Below are positions 25,589-37,294 of a stretch of DNA of 64,000 nt, piece after piece (positions within the stretch are counted from its first letter, which is position 1; every line of letters begins with the position of its first letter). The DNA is from Heterodera schachtii (Eukaryota; Nematoda; Chromadorea; Rhabditida; Heteroderidae). Made by a program: the position numbers and the translations under genes. The notes beneath the pieces were generated by a model, which had not been told where the DNA came from, searched no databases, and was given only the letters and a program-made list of their open reading frames with translations. The stretch spans positions 403,947 to 467,946 of the forward strand of contig SIJG01000018.1 in the NCBI GenBank assembly GCA_023374025.1. Direction: 5' to 3'.

Positions 25589-25613
25589 TTGGGAACCGCG
25601 AAGCGGTTCCCAA
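25589..25613. repeat. perfect hairpin, 11-bp stem, 3-nt loop
   Basis: TTGGGAACCGC, loop GAA, GCGGTTCCCAA. It sits inside the repeat cluster just upstream of the 25.7-kb foldback element. No adjacent gene. Confidence 0.6.
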
Positions 25614-25731
25614 GCGCTCGTTTAAAATCTAAATTTCTCTGAATCCAAAAAATAAGACTAAAATAAGGACAAAGAGCTTAAATAAGGACAAATCTTACAA
25701 ATAAGAACATTTAAAATTTGTAAGATTTGAA

Positions 25732-26192
25732 GGCTCTTATGCAGTTTAACCCCCATAAATTTTTTGGAAGAAATTTTTTTTTTGTTTTAAAAAGTCGTGA
25801 AAACGAATTTATGGGGGTTTTCCGGGTCGCTGATCACGAATTCGGCATCCATTTCGACCAATTTCGAATCCCGGACCCGAATTCGAACAAAAAGTGGAAA
25901 ATTCAAAATTTTCGAAATTAACGTTAATGTTCATGCCAGTATAGAATGACCATTTTCTGATATTGTAATGAGTTTTGACAAAATTTAGCTTATTTTGATT
26001 GATTTATGAACAAAAGTGAGAATTTTCAAAATTTTTAATTTTGCACTTTTTGTTCGAATTGGGTCCGGGATTAGAAATTGGTCGAAATGGATGCCGGATT
26101 CGTGATCAGCGGCCCGAAAACCTATATATTGGTATTTTTTTGTTGCTTGGAAGTGAAAATTTTTTTTATGGGGGTTAAACTGCATAAGAGCC
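25732..26192. mobile_element. 461-bp foldback element with 8-bp target duplication GATTTGAA
   Basis: Both ends read GGCTCTTATGCAGTTTAACC inward as a perfect terminal inverted repeat. The arms contain an internal core (GCTGATCACGAATTCGG... and its reverse complement) shared with other elements in the window. GATTTGAA flanks it at 25724-25731 and 26193-26200. No transposase frame, so it is a non-autonomous foldback/MITE. An 8-bp duplication fits hAT-superfamily insertion (established for hAT); family assignment is inference. Confidence 0.85.
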
Positions 26193-26719
26193 GATTTGAA
26201 CCCTAAAAATAGATCACCATGAAGGAGTGATCTGAACAAGTTGGTCTAAAAGACTTTTTTGATCAGGACCAAAATTTAGCCTAGTAGGATTTTTTTCGGA
26301 ATTTTGCGTCAACATAAAATTGAATTTTGGTCGATTAAAAATTATTTTCCATACTTTTGCACCGCCAAAAAATTGGGTCAATTTGGTTGCGACGCCATAA
26401 CTTTTTGATGGATTAAGTGATCGGAATGTCTTTTGCCATTTTTACTAGAGGAATATTAAGGGCTTATTCTCGCACTGAGAAGATTTCCATTCAATCTCTC
26501 ATCTGTTGCAAAACCGGTCAAACAAAAAAATAATAATTATTTTCCATATTTTTGCACCTGACTGTATTAGAATTGTCAGTATGAATAGAAAAATTGAGAA
26601 TTTATTGTTATGTAACTGATAAAATTTGCCAAAAAATCACCAAATTTTATTTTTATACTTTTTTTCGATTTTTGTGCTTATTTTGCCTTAATAATGGCGA
26701 GTCACAAATTGCGGAACCG

Positions 26720-27145
26720 CTCAGTTCGGCCCCCACAGTTCGGCCCTCACGGTTCGGCCCCCACGATTCGGCCCCAGCTCGTTTTTCCATGTTAGCTTTT
26801 TTATCCAAATCCATAAATCTTGGTGTCATTCGAAAGCTCTTAACATGCTCTATTAGCCTTACATAAAGCGAAAGGTTTTTCAAGCCTAGAAAAATTTTAT
26901 TGAGAAAAAAACTTGAAATTTTCGACTTTTTCGCAATTTTCATGTATAACTTTTTTGGTATTTGTCTAATCGCAAAGCAATTGCTTAGAAAAAGCTTCTA
27001 AACACCTTAAGCTTTCAAATGATACCAACAATGTTGGATTTGGTTGACAAAGAAAAAAGTTATAGAAAGTTGTAGTGGAAAAACATGCTGGGGCCGAACC
27101 GTGGGGGCCGAATCGTGAGGGCCGAACCGTGAGGGCCGAACTGAG
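26720..27145. repeat. inverted repeat with TTCGGCCC tandem arms
   Basis: The left arm (26720-26776) has several copies of a CAGTTCGGCCCCCA-type unit; the right arm (about 27090-27145) has the reverse complement, ending GGGCCGAACTGAG. The interior carries a second inverted pair around a GATACCAACA/TTGGTGTC motif. No clean target duplication was found, so mobile origin is only suspected. Confidence 0.65.
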
Positions 27146-27164
27146 GTAGACCGGGGATCGAGCC

Positions 27165-28130
27165 AATTCCCTACCGCCAATTCCCTACTGCCAATTCCCT
27201 ACCGCCAATTCCCTACCAGCCAATTCCCTACCGGCCAATTCCCTACCGCCAATTCCCTACTGCCAATTCCCTACCGCCAATTCCCTACCAGCCAATTCCC
27301 TACCGGCCGATTCCCTACCGCCAATTCCCTACCGCCAATTCCCTACCAAGGCATTTGGGCCATTTCCATACCAAAAGTGTTGAATATTGAAAACATTGAG
27401 ATTGAAACACACAAGAAAACTTATTCACTGCTTTTTAGACTTAGCTCGTCAAGAGCTTTCTGATGATACCAAATTTATCAAGATTCGATCGTTTTAAAAA
27501 AAGTTAGGTGTTAAATCTCTGAATTTTTCAAAATTAGAACCGACCCAAAAATAGGTTTAAACCCAATTCCGCAACTTTCGGGGAACTCGAAACCGGGCTC
27601 AAGATCCCGGAGCTTTAGGGACTTCGGATTCGTAAAGTAACTGCTTGTATGAAATTTGAATAATTAAACCCCGGCCTTACTTCCTAATTTTCGGGCCCCT
27701 GGAAGTCCTACAAAGCGATTTGAAATCAATTGTAAATTCGAAGAAAATTCACGATCCAATTTAAGAATCCGGGGACCGGATAAAGCTGCTAAAATAGACA
27801 AAACACTATTTTAAAATTTTTTACTTCGACTTGTGAAAAAGTATGAATGGTCATTGTTTTGAAGCTTTGTACGGTTCTTTTTTTGTTAGAAGTATTTCCA
27901 TTTTCTTCTTTGCAACATTAAACAAAAAATTTATTGTCTTATAATTCACGAGAAACATCAAAATGTTGAAAAGCCTCTTTCTGTTTTTGAAATTTTGCCG
28001 AAAAATTTCGAAAATTTTTTGGTATGGAAATGGCCCAAATGCCTTAGTAGGGAATCGGCCGGTAGGGAATCGGCCGGTAGGGAATTGGCTGGTAGGGAAT
28101 TGGCGGTAGGGAATTGGCGGTAGGGAATTG
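27165..28130. mobile_element. foldback element with tandem CCAATTCCCTACCG repeats in its arms
   Basis: The left arm (27165-27350) holds about a dozen copies of a 13-15 bp unit reading CCAATTCCCTACCG with small variations. The right arm (28048-28130) holds about five copies in reverse complement. Just inside them AAGGCATTTGGGCCATTTCC and its reverse complement face each other. Arms made of tandem repeats recall foldback/Galileo-like elements; that comparison is inference. It ends only about 160 bp before the alpha-catenin start codon. Confidence 0.75.
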
Positions 28131-28293
28131 ACCCCAACCCATACACTGAAAAAATTTAGTGCCGCTTTTTTTTTCTTTTGCCGTCCATGCTACATTTTAA
28201 ATATAGGTAGGTATGCATGAAAATGAAAAAACTTATGAATTCATTTGCATTTCATCTGTTTACTTGGGGTTTTCAGCTGATTTGAGCAATACA

Positions 28294-31200
28294 ATGGCAT
28301 CGTCTGAAGTTACTTATTCGCTAAATTTTGACATTGATGAAGTTAAAACCAAAAGTGTTGAAAGACTTATCGCACCAATGATTCATTTGGCAAGTTTTGG
28401 AAAATTTGAGACACTACACTAACGAAACTAAATTACACTTAAACCAACCTCGATTAGCAATTATTATAGGACTCATATTTCAATTGACTCGATGATTTTT
28501 CAGTGTTCAGATCACTTCGCTCCATGCCAATCGTTGTCCGTCCGTGGTCAATTCGGCTGTTGACCGGAACAATGTCATTTCGCGGGTAAAGGAACATCTC
28601 GACGGCTTCATCGCCTCCGGCACTCAAATAATACAGCAACATCCGCTCGCCAATGGAAAAGTGTTAAAGAAATTGAAGGAGGCATTGGATGCAGTGGCAT
28701 CGTCCGGTGGGTGACAAAATGCGAAGAAATGCATTTGGTCGTTCCTCCGTCCTCTTTCAGGCGATCAGCTCCTTTCCATCGCTGTCAATTTCGTTCGAAA
28801 CCCTGAAAATGCCGCGTTGAGGGCGCAAGTGGTTGAAGCGAGCAAAGTCACTTTGCTCGCAGTCGTCCGATTGCTTGTCATGGCGGACATGGTTCATCTG
28901 CTCACTGTTTTATTTTCATAATCAATTGTTTTATTTGAGATTGACGTGGAAATATTGTTGAGACAAGTCGAGACGGTAATTCATTTTTATTTGTTGTTTT
29001 ATCCATAATTTTTACAAAAGGTCCGTGAAAAACTCGACGATGTTGGGACAGCAAACACAGAGAAGCAATTGGTGCAAACCTACCGAAACTTGGAGGTGGA
29101 ACTGAAGGAGTTGATTGAAATGACCAAAAAGCGAGTCCGGGACGTCAGAGACCCGGCGATGCAAGACGACATGCAGGCGGCCATTTCCGTGCTGAACGCG
29201 ACCACACCGATAATGTTTGCTTCGTCAATGGTCAGTGTCTTCGCCTTTTATTTCTCATCCGCTCCCATTTTTAGGCGGTCGTTTCACATCCCGAACTCGA
29301 AGGCTTATACATAAACCGAAAGTTTGCAGCCGAAGAGCTCCATCGTGCGCTCGGTTGTCTGAATGATGTGCTCCAGGGAGAGCTGCCGAATGAAGACCTT
29401 GCCATTTCGCAACACGGCGGCATCAACCAACTCGTCCTCGACTTCGACAAATTCCAAGTGCGTTCATTTCCTCTTTGTTTTTTTCGAATTCGTTTTAAGC
29501 GTCGCGTTTACATGGAACCAGCCGAATATCACCAGCACAGACACCGGCCTCAACTGGAAGAACTGCTCGAACAGATCGCCAGGGGCTGTGGTTTCATTGC
29601 GGATCAGTACTGCGTCAACCGACAAGAACGCCATGGACAAGTCATTGCCGGTGTGAACAACCTTCGTCAAGCGCTCCAAGATTTGCTGACGGAATACGAA
29701 AAGAACGTCTGTCTATGGGTGGGGGGATGTCCAAATTTTTGTGGGCCAGCAGAAACCAAAAGCGAAAAATTGGAGCGTAAATTTGTCATTTGACAGGTCG
29801 GAAGGATTGAACCTTCAGAGGATTTGGACCTTTCGAAAGTTTATCTCGCGCACAAAGTACGCGACCTACGGCGACATTTGAGACGCGCCGTCGTTGATCA
29901 TGTCAGTGACATTTTTCTGGACACAAAGACGCCACTGCGCCGTTTGGAAGAAGCTGCACAGAAGGGCGACTTCAGCGAGACACAAAATGCCGCAGAGATA
30001 TTTCAAGAACATGCAGTGAACATTGTGGAAGTGAGGGGCCAAAGCGATGGGGGAGGTGGGCGGGACAAAGGACAGTAAATTTAGGAAAAATTGGAGGATG
30101 TTGGGATTACGTATTCAGGATTGGGGATTTTTTGGTTTTTGTGGGTCTCAGAGGAATTTAGTCGTTTTTGTTAATTTTCCCATGGGGTGGGGGTGCGTGC
30201 CCATGTCCCTCTTCCTCTCCCCTATCTTTGCTTTTCTCAGATCGCTCGTCTCGTGTGCGACACTTCGTCCGACGTCGACGGGGTGAGGGTGCTACGCTAT
30301 TCAGCACTTCTCTGTGAAAAGATCGCTCCTCAGGTCCGTCAGTTGATTTTAATACAAAATTTTAACTATTCCAAATGTAAAAGAATTTAAAAACGAAAAA
30401 ATGAGTAGATTCGTAATAATAAATGTTAATTAAGGTTGTTAATGCTGCTTTTTTGCTTTGTGAAAAGCCTGAAAGTGTCCCGATGAAAGTAATTTTGGAC
30501 TTACCCCCCCCCCCCCCTCCCTCCCCCTCAATTGGCCTCTCTTTAATCCCAAGGAAAACATGGCCCAATTTGCCACTGTTTGGTCTGACCGTGTTCGAGT
30601 CCTTACAATGGCATTGGACGCGCTTATTCCGTTGGATGATTTTTTGGCCGTTAGTGAGGTGCACATAAACGAGGATTGTCGGCATGGGATTAAGGTCCGT
30701 TTGTTCTTTGGAGATAGTTCTTATCGTTAAGCGTCAGATTGATTTAATTAATAAAACAAATTTTTGGTTTTTATTTTCAGCTATATTTTTCGAGCTCATA
30801 AATTTTAAGGAAAGTTGTGCCATAACTTTAGTCTTTCAATTTAATTATTATTATTCTGGTGCCTAATTTTATGGCTCCGGGGGTGGCACGTACGGATTTA
30901 AATTGCAAAAGTGTTTATTGACACAACTCAATTGCCAGGCAATCGTCGAGGACAACGGATTGGTGTTGGACCAAATTGCCGGATTCATTCGCGGACGGTC
31001 GTTGCGCGTGTGCGAGGTCGTGCTGAATGAAATGGGACAACTTTCGGCCAACCCTTACTGTGAAAATGTGAGGAGAGCGGCGCTGCATCTTCGCAACGAA
31101 AGTCCGTGAGAACAGCCCACCTTTCTCCTCCTCCCCTCCCCCCTTTTTTCATTCCCCCTCTTTCCCTCCCTCACTCTTCCTATAACCCACTCTATTCATT

Positions 31201-32477
31201 TGTTTTCTGTTAGTTCTGCCACACTTTACTCACCGGGCCGGTGACATTGTCCAACGAGTTGCCGACCAACACCAAAGTGATGGCGAGAGAGAGTCCAAAA
31301 GGGACGTCGACGAAATGATCGATGCGTGTCAATTGGTGCACGAAGCAGTGACAGACATAAGACACGCGATGCTAATGAACAGAAACCCCGAAGACGTGGA
31401 CTCAGACAACGAATATGAGGAAGGCAAGTCGAAAACCGACGCAAACAGCATTTTATTATGGATTGTCGATTATGTGTTTAAGAAGGGACTCAGCCAGCGG
31501 ATTCTAGCAGTCAAGCATCAGCCTCTGACATGGAGAACCAACAACAAATCATGCGGCAACTGCCGGAAGAGTCCAAAAGAGAAATTCAGAAACAAATTGA
31601 CGTGTTTAAAGTGAGTGAATTGATAATGACAAATGATAATGTGCATTTGGTGTTAATTTTTCTTTTAGATTACACAACGCAAATTTGAGTACGAAGTCGG
31701 AAAATGGGACGAAACGGGCAATGACATAATTGCATTGGCCAAGAAAATGTGCCAGATAATGATGAACATGACCGACTTCACGAAGTCTGTTTGGACCATT
31801 GAAAATATATGTTTGAATAAAAAAATTTCTTTGATCAGAGGTCGAGGCCCATATAAAACGACGATGGATGTGATTAAGGCGGCACAAGAAATTTCGGAAA
31901 ACGGAGGAAAACTGAACGAATTGGCCCGTCAGATTGGGAATGAGTCGGTGGAGAGCAACACGAAGAAGGACCTTTGCGCCTATTTGGAAAGGGTCACTCT
32001 GTTCTGTCACCAATTGAATGTCACAAGCAAAGTGCTTAATCGAATAATTTCTTTTGCGACCCATCCTCTGCTGGTTCAGGTCAAAGCGGACATCCAAGTG
32101 GTCGGGGACGAATTGCGAGTCAGCGGATTGGAGGCGGCCACTTCCTTGATCCAAAATGCCAAAAATCTGCTGAATGCCGTCATTTTGACTGTTAAATCAG
32201 CTTACATCGCAAGCACAAAGGTCAGTTTTGTTAAGGCGAAAGGATTTACGATGAATGAACCCAAAAACTTTTTCAGTACCGACGAAAAGAGAACACCAAC
32301 CCCAACGTGGTCGAATGGCGAATGGTGGCGCCTCAGAAACAGCCGCTTGTCAGTGCGTCTGCTACAAAAGCGCATGGAGTGATCCGCCGTGCCTCCGTAT
32401 GGAAAGGGGCGGCAAATAAGGGTTACTACGTTCCACTCATGGAAAAACTTTTCAAGAAAGCTTACTCAAAAATTTAG
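28294..32477 (+). CDS. hmp-1: alpha-catenin (HMP-1), adherens-junction actin linker
   Basis: Links the cadherin/beta-catenin complex to actin at epithelial junctions. 18 exons: 28294-28389, 28511-28706, 28761-28906, 28940-28975, 29021-29230, 29275-29457, 29500-29706, 29797-30030, 30241-30333, 30435-30488, 30554-30694, 30939-31101, 31214-31423, 31483-31610, 31669-31784, 31839-32031, 32080-32220, 32277-32477; 2748 nt, 915 aa, close to the family length. Family blocks in order: N-terminal SVERLIAPMI (dimer and beta-catenin binding), DLRRHLRRAVVDHVSDIFL, LIPLDDFLAVSE, the vinculin-homology tail with GNDIIALAKKMCQIMMNMTD and NAKNLLNAVILTVKSAYIAS, and VEWRMVAPQKQPLV near the C-terminus. Introns after exons 1 and 13 begin GCAAGT (GC-AG). 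An upstream TTTTCAG could take a spliced leader. Confidence 0.95.
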
Positions 32478-33325
32478 AAAAAACAATATTTCATAAAATG
32501 TGAAAAAATACGGGGTGGGGGAACTGCTCCCGGCAAAAAATGTAAAAAAGAGGCCTTGTTTTAATTGTAACAAATTTTGAAGGAACGGCGCCAACCTCCG
32601 CCGATGCAAACATTAAAACAATTTCACATATCGACGTGAATGAACGGCAAAACACTTTGATAAATTCCATAATTTATCAATAGAAATGCAATAATTCGTG
32701 CTGGTTTTGGATACCCTCTTAAAACCTCCGACATAAAAGAGCACAACAAACGAGTCAATAATTGTAAGTATTTAAAAGTCACTGATCCTAAAACTCCTCA
32801 CGGTTTTAAACTCCATTCCTTTTTAACGAGGGTTCCATGTTGACTCGTTGTGTGCAGTCAAAGCTCATTTTCACTTAAAAAGAATTCACTCCATAATATT
32901 ATTTTTTTGAAGACCCAAACTCTGAATAACCTGATATCCACTTGCCTTTTGTAATTTGTTTTTTATTTCAAATCACAATTTTTTAAATCGCAGTTAAAAT
33001 AATTATGCGCGTCAAGGGCATATATTGATATTATTTATTCGAAAAAGGTTATCATTCCCTGCTTATTCTCTCTTGTATGCTTTTATTAAGATTACTTTCG
33101 TTTTAGGGAATGGGGGAGGGAGGGAAAGGGAAGGGAATGTGTATTTATTTGGTTGGGGTGGCGAGTGTTGGGAAGTGCCGGGTGAGAGAAGGGGAAAAGG
33201 GAAGGAAAGAAAGAGGACAAATTCGGTTCGTTGGGTTCGTGAGAGAAAGAAGAGGGACGGACGAATGGAAGGGAAGAGAAGTCATTCCCGTCGTCTCTCC
33301 CTCCCTCTCGCATTTCCTTTTTCTC
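32478..33325. other. AT-rich intergenic region upstream of the left calreticulin arm
   Basis: No gene seen. Contains a small hairpin (TTTGATAAATTCCATAATTTATCAA near 32657) and a purine-rich tract from 33110. It differs completely from the sequence beyond the right arm (41557 onward), which marks the outer boundary of the inverted duplication. Confidence 0.6.
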
Positions 33326-33348
33326 TCCTCCGCGGCCGCCGCCGCCAG

Positions 33349-33378
33349 CGATTGGCTGTGTCGCTGACGTGGACCAAT
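33349..33378 (+). promoter_or_regulatory. UPR-type promoter site (TGACGTGG) with CCAAT boxes
   Basis: TGACGTGG at 33365-33372 matches the established unfolded-protein-response element bound by XBP1/ATF6-type factors. CCAAT lies at 33374-33378 and an inverted CCAAT (ATTGG) at 33349-33353. CCAAT followed nine bases later by CCCCG is a near match to the ERSE (CCAAT-N9-CCACG). It sits about 210 bp before the calreticulin ATG, as expected for an ER chaperone gene. Confidence 0.65.
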
Positions 33379-33578
33379 GGGCTTGTGCCCCGGCAGAGTA
33401 ACGCCGGCGTGCGTTTCCGCGGTGTGCACTTCGCGACGCTGCACCACTTCCAAGCCACACTTTTCGTTCTGATTTGCTAAATCACTTTGTGTGATTGCGA
33501 TTGGAGAAGACTCGCTCTTGACAACCAAAAAAAAACATTTACAATATTATCAATTTTCAGATTTACAATCTCTTAGGG

Positions 33579-35155
33579 ATGCTCAGTTCTTTCCCCTTAT
33601 TATTGTCCTTGGTCGGCCTCATCTCCGTCCACGCCGAAGTCTTCTTCAAGGAGGAGTTTTCTGATGACAGTTGGACTGATCGATGGGTCACGTCGAAGGT
33701 GATTCTGTGGCATTATTACTTCGTTTTTGGTTTTTAATTGGGACCATTCAGAGCAAGGATGACTACGGGAAGTTCGAGCTGTCCGCCGGGAAGTTCTTCG
33801 GGGACAAAGTGCGGGACCAGGGCCTGAAGACCAGCCAGGACGCCCGGTTCTACGCCATCTCGGCCAAGTTCCCGAAGAAGTTCAGCAACAAGGGGAAGCC
33901 ATTGGTTGTGCAGTTTACCGTCAAACACGAACAGAACATCGACTGTGGCGGCGGCTATATGAAGGCAATTAATTCAAAAATATTGGAAGCATTTCCCATT
34001 CTTAGCTCATGGCTTCTGACATCAGCCAAGAGAACTTCCACGGGGAGACGCCGTACCATCTGATGTTCGGCCCGGACATTTGCGGGCCCGGCACTAAAAA
34101 AGTGCACGTGATCCTCGGCTACAAAGGCAAAAACATTCTAATCAAAAAGGACATTCGCTGCAAGGTGGGCACTTTTGTTGTTCATTTTCCAGTGATTCAT
34201 TCATTCGTTGCTTAGGACGACGAACTCAGCCATTTGTACACACTGATCTTGAGCCCGGACAACACTTACGAAGTGCAAATTGACGGCGAGAAGGTCGAGA
34301 GCGGCGAATTGGAGGCCGACTGGGACCTTTTGCCCGCAAAGAAAATCAAAGACCCCGACGCGAAGAAGCCCGAGGACTGGGACGACAAGTGAGACAATGG
34401 GACTTTGACATAACCAAACGATGCCATCCATATTCAGGGAATACATCGACGACCCGGACGACCAAAAGCCCGACGATTGGGAAAAGCCGGAACACATCCC
34501 GGACCCAGGTTGGACAGTAGCGAGCGGTCTTTGCTAGTTGTCATATGTATGCTTTGAGATGCCAAGAAGCCTGATGACTGGGACGATGAAATGGACGGCG
34601 ATTGGGAGCCGCCGATGATCGACAACCCGGAATACAAAGGCACCTGGAAGCCGAAGCAGATCAAGAACCCCAACTACAAGGGCAAGTGGATCCACCCCGA
34701 GATCGACAACCCCGAGTACCAGCCGGACGACGACCTCTACTTGCGAGAAGATTGGGGCGCCATCGGAATAGACATTTGGTGACTGACGCTGGACCGGGTG
34801 GGACTGACGCTTTAATCAACCGAAGTTCAGGCAGGTCAAGTCGGGCACCATCTTCGACAACATTTTGGTAGCGGACTCTGTGGAGGACGCGAAGAAACAC
34901 GCGGCGGACACTTTCGACCAGCTGAAGGAGGCGGAGAAGAAGCAGAAGGAAGCGCATGACGAGGAGGAGCGCAAGAAGTTCGAGTGAGTTTTGTTGGATT
35001 GGGTGATGGGAGCAATTGTGGGAGATGAACACGGAAAATTCAGGGAGGAAGAGAAGAAGCGGAAGGAAGAGGAGGAGAAGAAGCCGAAGAAGGACGAAGA
35101 GGAGGAGGAAGAGGACGAGGAGGAGAAGAAGGAGGAGGAGCACGACGAGCTTTAG
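33579..35155 (+). CDS. crt-1: calreticulin, copy 1 (ER Ca2+-binding lectin chaperone)
   Basis: ER luminal chaperone for glycoproteins and a calcium buffer; in several plant-parasitic nematodes calreticulin is also a secreted effector (established for the family). Eight exons: 33579-33698, 33752-33964, 34006-34164, 34216-34388, 34438-34508, 34559-34778, 34831-34983, 35044-35155; 1221 nt, 406 aa. Signal peptide of about 18 residues ending VHA; N-domain with [12 protein letters not shown] and GPDICG; P-domain with repeated [16 protein letters not shown] and [15 protein letters not shown] units; acidic Glu/Lys C-domain; terminal HDEL retrieval signal. Intron 2 starts GC (AAG|GCAATT) and ends AG. 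Identical in protein to the inverted copy. Confidence 0.97.
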
Positions 35156-35522
35156 GACGGCGCCCGACCATTGGCCTTGTCACTTTCCATCCTCAATGAA
35201 TGCACCTTCCCGGGTCCTCTCTCATCTCTTTCTTTTCGGTTCCACCTTAATAAGCTTCCCACTTTACTTAAATGTGCCCTCCCCCCCCCCCCGTCGCCTC
35301 TTCAGGTATTTAATGGCAATTTGTTATTTAATTGGTTCAAGAGGGACTGTTCGATGATTCCTTCGACCGCCCACAATGGTCTCTCTCACCGCCTTTTTGA
35401 TATTTATTTCTGAAAGTGAATAATGAATGAATCGCTGACTCCCATCTTTCCTCCGTGCTTGTTGTTTTCCTTTTGTTCTTTTACATTAAAAATATTTATT
35501 GTCCCAATTTGAAAATAAATTG

Positions 35523-35776
35523 TTAATTTTTTAAAATTTTTTAGTGGAAATTCGAAAGCCTTTGCAATTTTCACTTTGATTTTATAATGGTTTAGTGTCA
35601 ATTAAACAAATTGAATTGTCACTTCCATTCCGCATTTGTCTGAAATGCGACGCAAAATCCGTCCGCCACTTCGCCCGTGCAAAAGCGTTCCGTCCTCACC
35701 GCAAATTCCAATTTTTTGGGGGCGCAAAAAACGCCGACCCCCCATGGGCCCAGCAGTGCCGATTCGTCCGCTCGTT
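35523..35776. other. inner flank of left arm
   Basis: Short AT-rich then mixed sequence between the duplicated arm and the secreted Pro/Gln-rich gene; no feature recognised. Confidence 0.4.
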
Positions 35777-36899
35777 TCAGAATGGCCTAAATATTCTGTC
35801 AAATATATTCATTAATTCCTCCTCCTTTTTCACTTCTTTTGCCTCTGCCATTTCCAAGTGCGAATTCTGAAGGGTTTTTTGGTTATGGTCTTCTTCAATG
35901 GTTTCACTTCTCCCTCCGTTTGTTACCTCTTCCATTATTTTGCCCAATTTCTCGTCGCATTTTCCCTTTTCTCCGTCCCTTTCCCTTTCTGTGCCTTTGT
36001 CCAACAATGTCCTCAGTCCGAACACTTTCTTCCTCTCCATTCCCAGCCGACGACATTGCCTTTGGGAATGGCCAATGCAGCAGTTTTGCACGGGCATTTG
36101 CGGGGGGGCGAAAGGGCGGGGCGATTGGATTTGAGGGCATTGGCATTGGCCGTACGATTGGGAAGGGAAACGGTCATGCTGCTGCTGGGGTTGTTGGAAT
36201 TGTTGCTGTTGGAAGGGCGGTTGGAAGTTGTAGGCGGAGGGACTCTGCTGCTGGGGCACGAACGATTGACGGAGTGCCGCGGAAGTCGGGTAAATAACCG
36301 GGGGAAGCACGGCACTCCCTCCCGGCGCTGTCGCGTATTTCGACGACAAAAATGGCTCATCCCTGGACGCCTTCGACTCTTTTTCAAATGGGTCTTTCAC
36401 CGCTTCTGCCGACTTTTCTTTCCCAATTTCATTTGCAGGAAATCTTTCTTTGGCCGAAATTGGCACTGAATTTTAAAAAAGTAACAAATCATAGGCGAAA
36501 ATGGCAAAAGGAAAAACCGGGCAAAGGCGCAGTCCGCGAATATTCGGGCATCCCAATTTGGTAGGAGGAAGAAATCGCCGGGGGAAACAGCGACTGTTGC
36601 GGACCGGCGCCGAACGGTTGCGAAGCGTAAGAAGGAAACGCGGAGGGAAAGGGCGACGCAGACGCACTCGGAACATAGCAGGAGGACGGCATTTGGGGCT
36701 GAGGAAACGGAAGAGAAGGGGAGGCGCAATAGGGGCGGGGAGGCGACGGGGGCAGCGGCGAACAGCACGGGGACGAAGACGGCGGGGTGGGCATGGACGG
36801 ACACGGGCAAGGGGAGGGGAGATGGCATTGTGCCGAAACAGAGCCGAATTCGGAAGGGAAGATAAGTAACAGAGCCAGAAGAAGGGAGGAGCGATGCAT
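35777..36899 (-). CDS. secreted Pro/Cys- and Gln-rich protein, unrecognised
   Basis: Two exons, 36899-36518 and 36465-35777, join in frame across a GTTTTT...AATTCAG intron, giving 356 residues plus TGA. A good signal peptide starts at the second ATG (SSLLLALLLIFPS, cleavage near SVSA); an upstream in-frame ATG at 36926 would mask it. The mature protein begins with a Pro/Ser/Cys-rich stretch (CHLPSPCPCPS), continues with a Gln/Pro-rich part (FQQQQFQQPQQQ), a CxC and a CC pair, and ends in a charged Glu/Lys tail. The layout recalls nematode cuticle or ground-like secreted proteins, but no ground-like domain is visible. Further 3' exons cannot be excluded. It lies in the spacer of the calreticulin inverted duplication. 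Confidence 0.55.
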
Positions 36900-37294
36900 G
36901 GGGAAAAGGGACTGGGAGAGAAACAATGGCAGGGAATTTGGAGGAGGGAGAGAATTGAGGAAGGGGCGGTGGGGGAGGGGGGCAATTCATCCTTTAATTG
37001 GACGGTAGGCATAACACGGCGCGGGTTGGGGGGATTAACGTGTGATTTCGGAATGAATGTGCACAAGCAAAGCAAAGCAAGCTTGAGCTATTCACCGCTT
37101 AAGGGGGAGGGGGTAGAGATTAATGAACCAAAACAAGGGATAATGGGAGGACGAAAAGCAGCAAAATGAAGCAAAACAATTAAAATTTAAGCATCTTTTT
37201 ATGAAAGGAGTTTTAATGGAGCCGAAAAGGCTGTTAATAGAGGGAAATGGTTAATTATAATAAATATATGCTTCTTTAATCACAGGAAAATGCT
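36900..37294. other. purine-rich intergenic stretch
   Basis: Between the starts of the Pro/Gln-rich gene and the sirtuin 3' end, both minus strand. G-rich tract then AT-rich; nothing recognised. Confidence 0.45.

Larger units (their letters stand above)
23831..28293. other. repeat-rich intergenic region between myo-3 and hmp-1
   Basis: Beyond the myosin 3' UTR the sequence is AT-rich and full of inverted repeats, short hairpins and tandem motifs, itemised separately. Short motifs such as AAATAAGGACA recur. No coding gene with family features or a long exon chain was found on either strand. Confidence 0.7.
33326..35522. repeat. left arm of a 2.2-kb inverted duplication
   Basis: Matches 39359-41556 in reverse complement over its whole length: promoter, all eight exons, seven introns and 3' flank of calreticulin. 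Coordinates mirror as x to 74881-x (74882-x beyond about 33454). Differences seen are one base in intron 1 (G here, read as R instead of G in the shadow frame of the other copy) and one extra base upstream of the gene in the right arm. Confidence 0.93.

Noticed and set aside
25850..25890. TTCGAATCCCGG motif like a tRNA T-loop and acceptor end
   Set aside because: It is part of the repeated foldback core and appears inverted nearby; no cloverleaf could be built. The same holds for GATTGAATCCC in the cdc16 intron near 53330.
27165..27350. Regularly spaced short repeats resembling a CRISPR array
   Set aside because: The unit is 13-15 bp with no unique spacers, is mirrored at 28050-28130, and the genome is eukaryotic; it is the arm of a foldback element.
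33145..33528. Minus-strand frame opposite the calreticulin promoter, possible divergent gene
   Set aside because: In the duplicated arm the matching frame runs into unrelated sequence, so it is not conserved as a protein; no splice or signal features.
35016..35357. Long Arg-rich plus-strand frame over the calreticulin end, and its mirror
   Set aside because: It is a shifted frame of the acidic calreticulin tail (GAG/AAG codons read as Arg/Ser).
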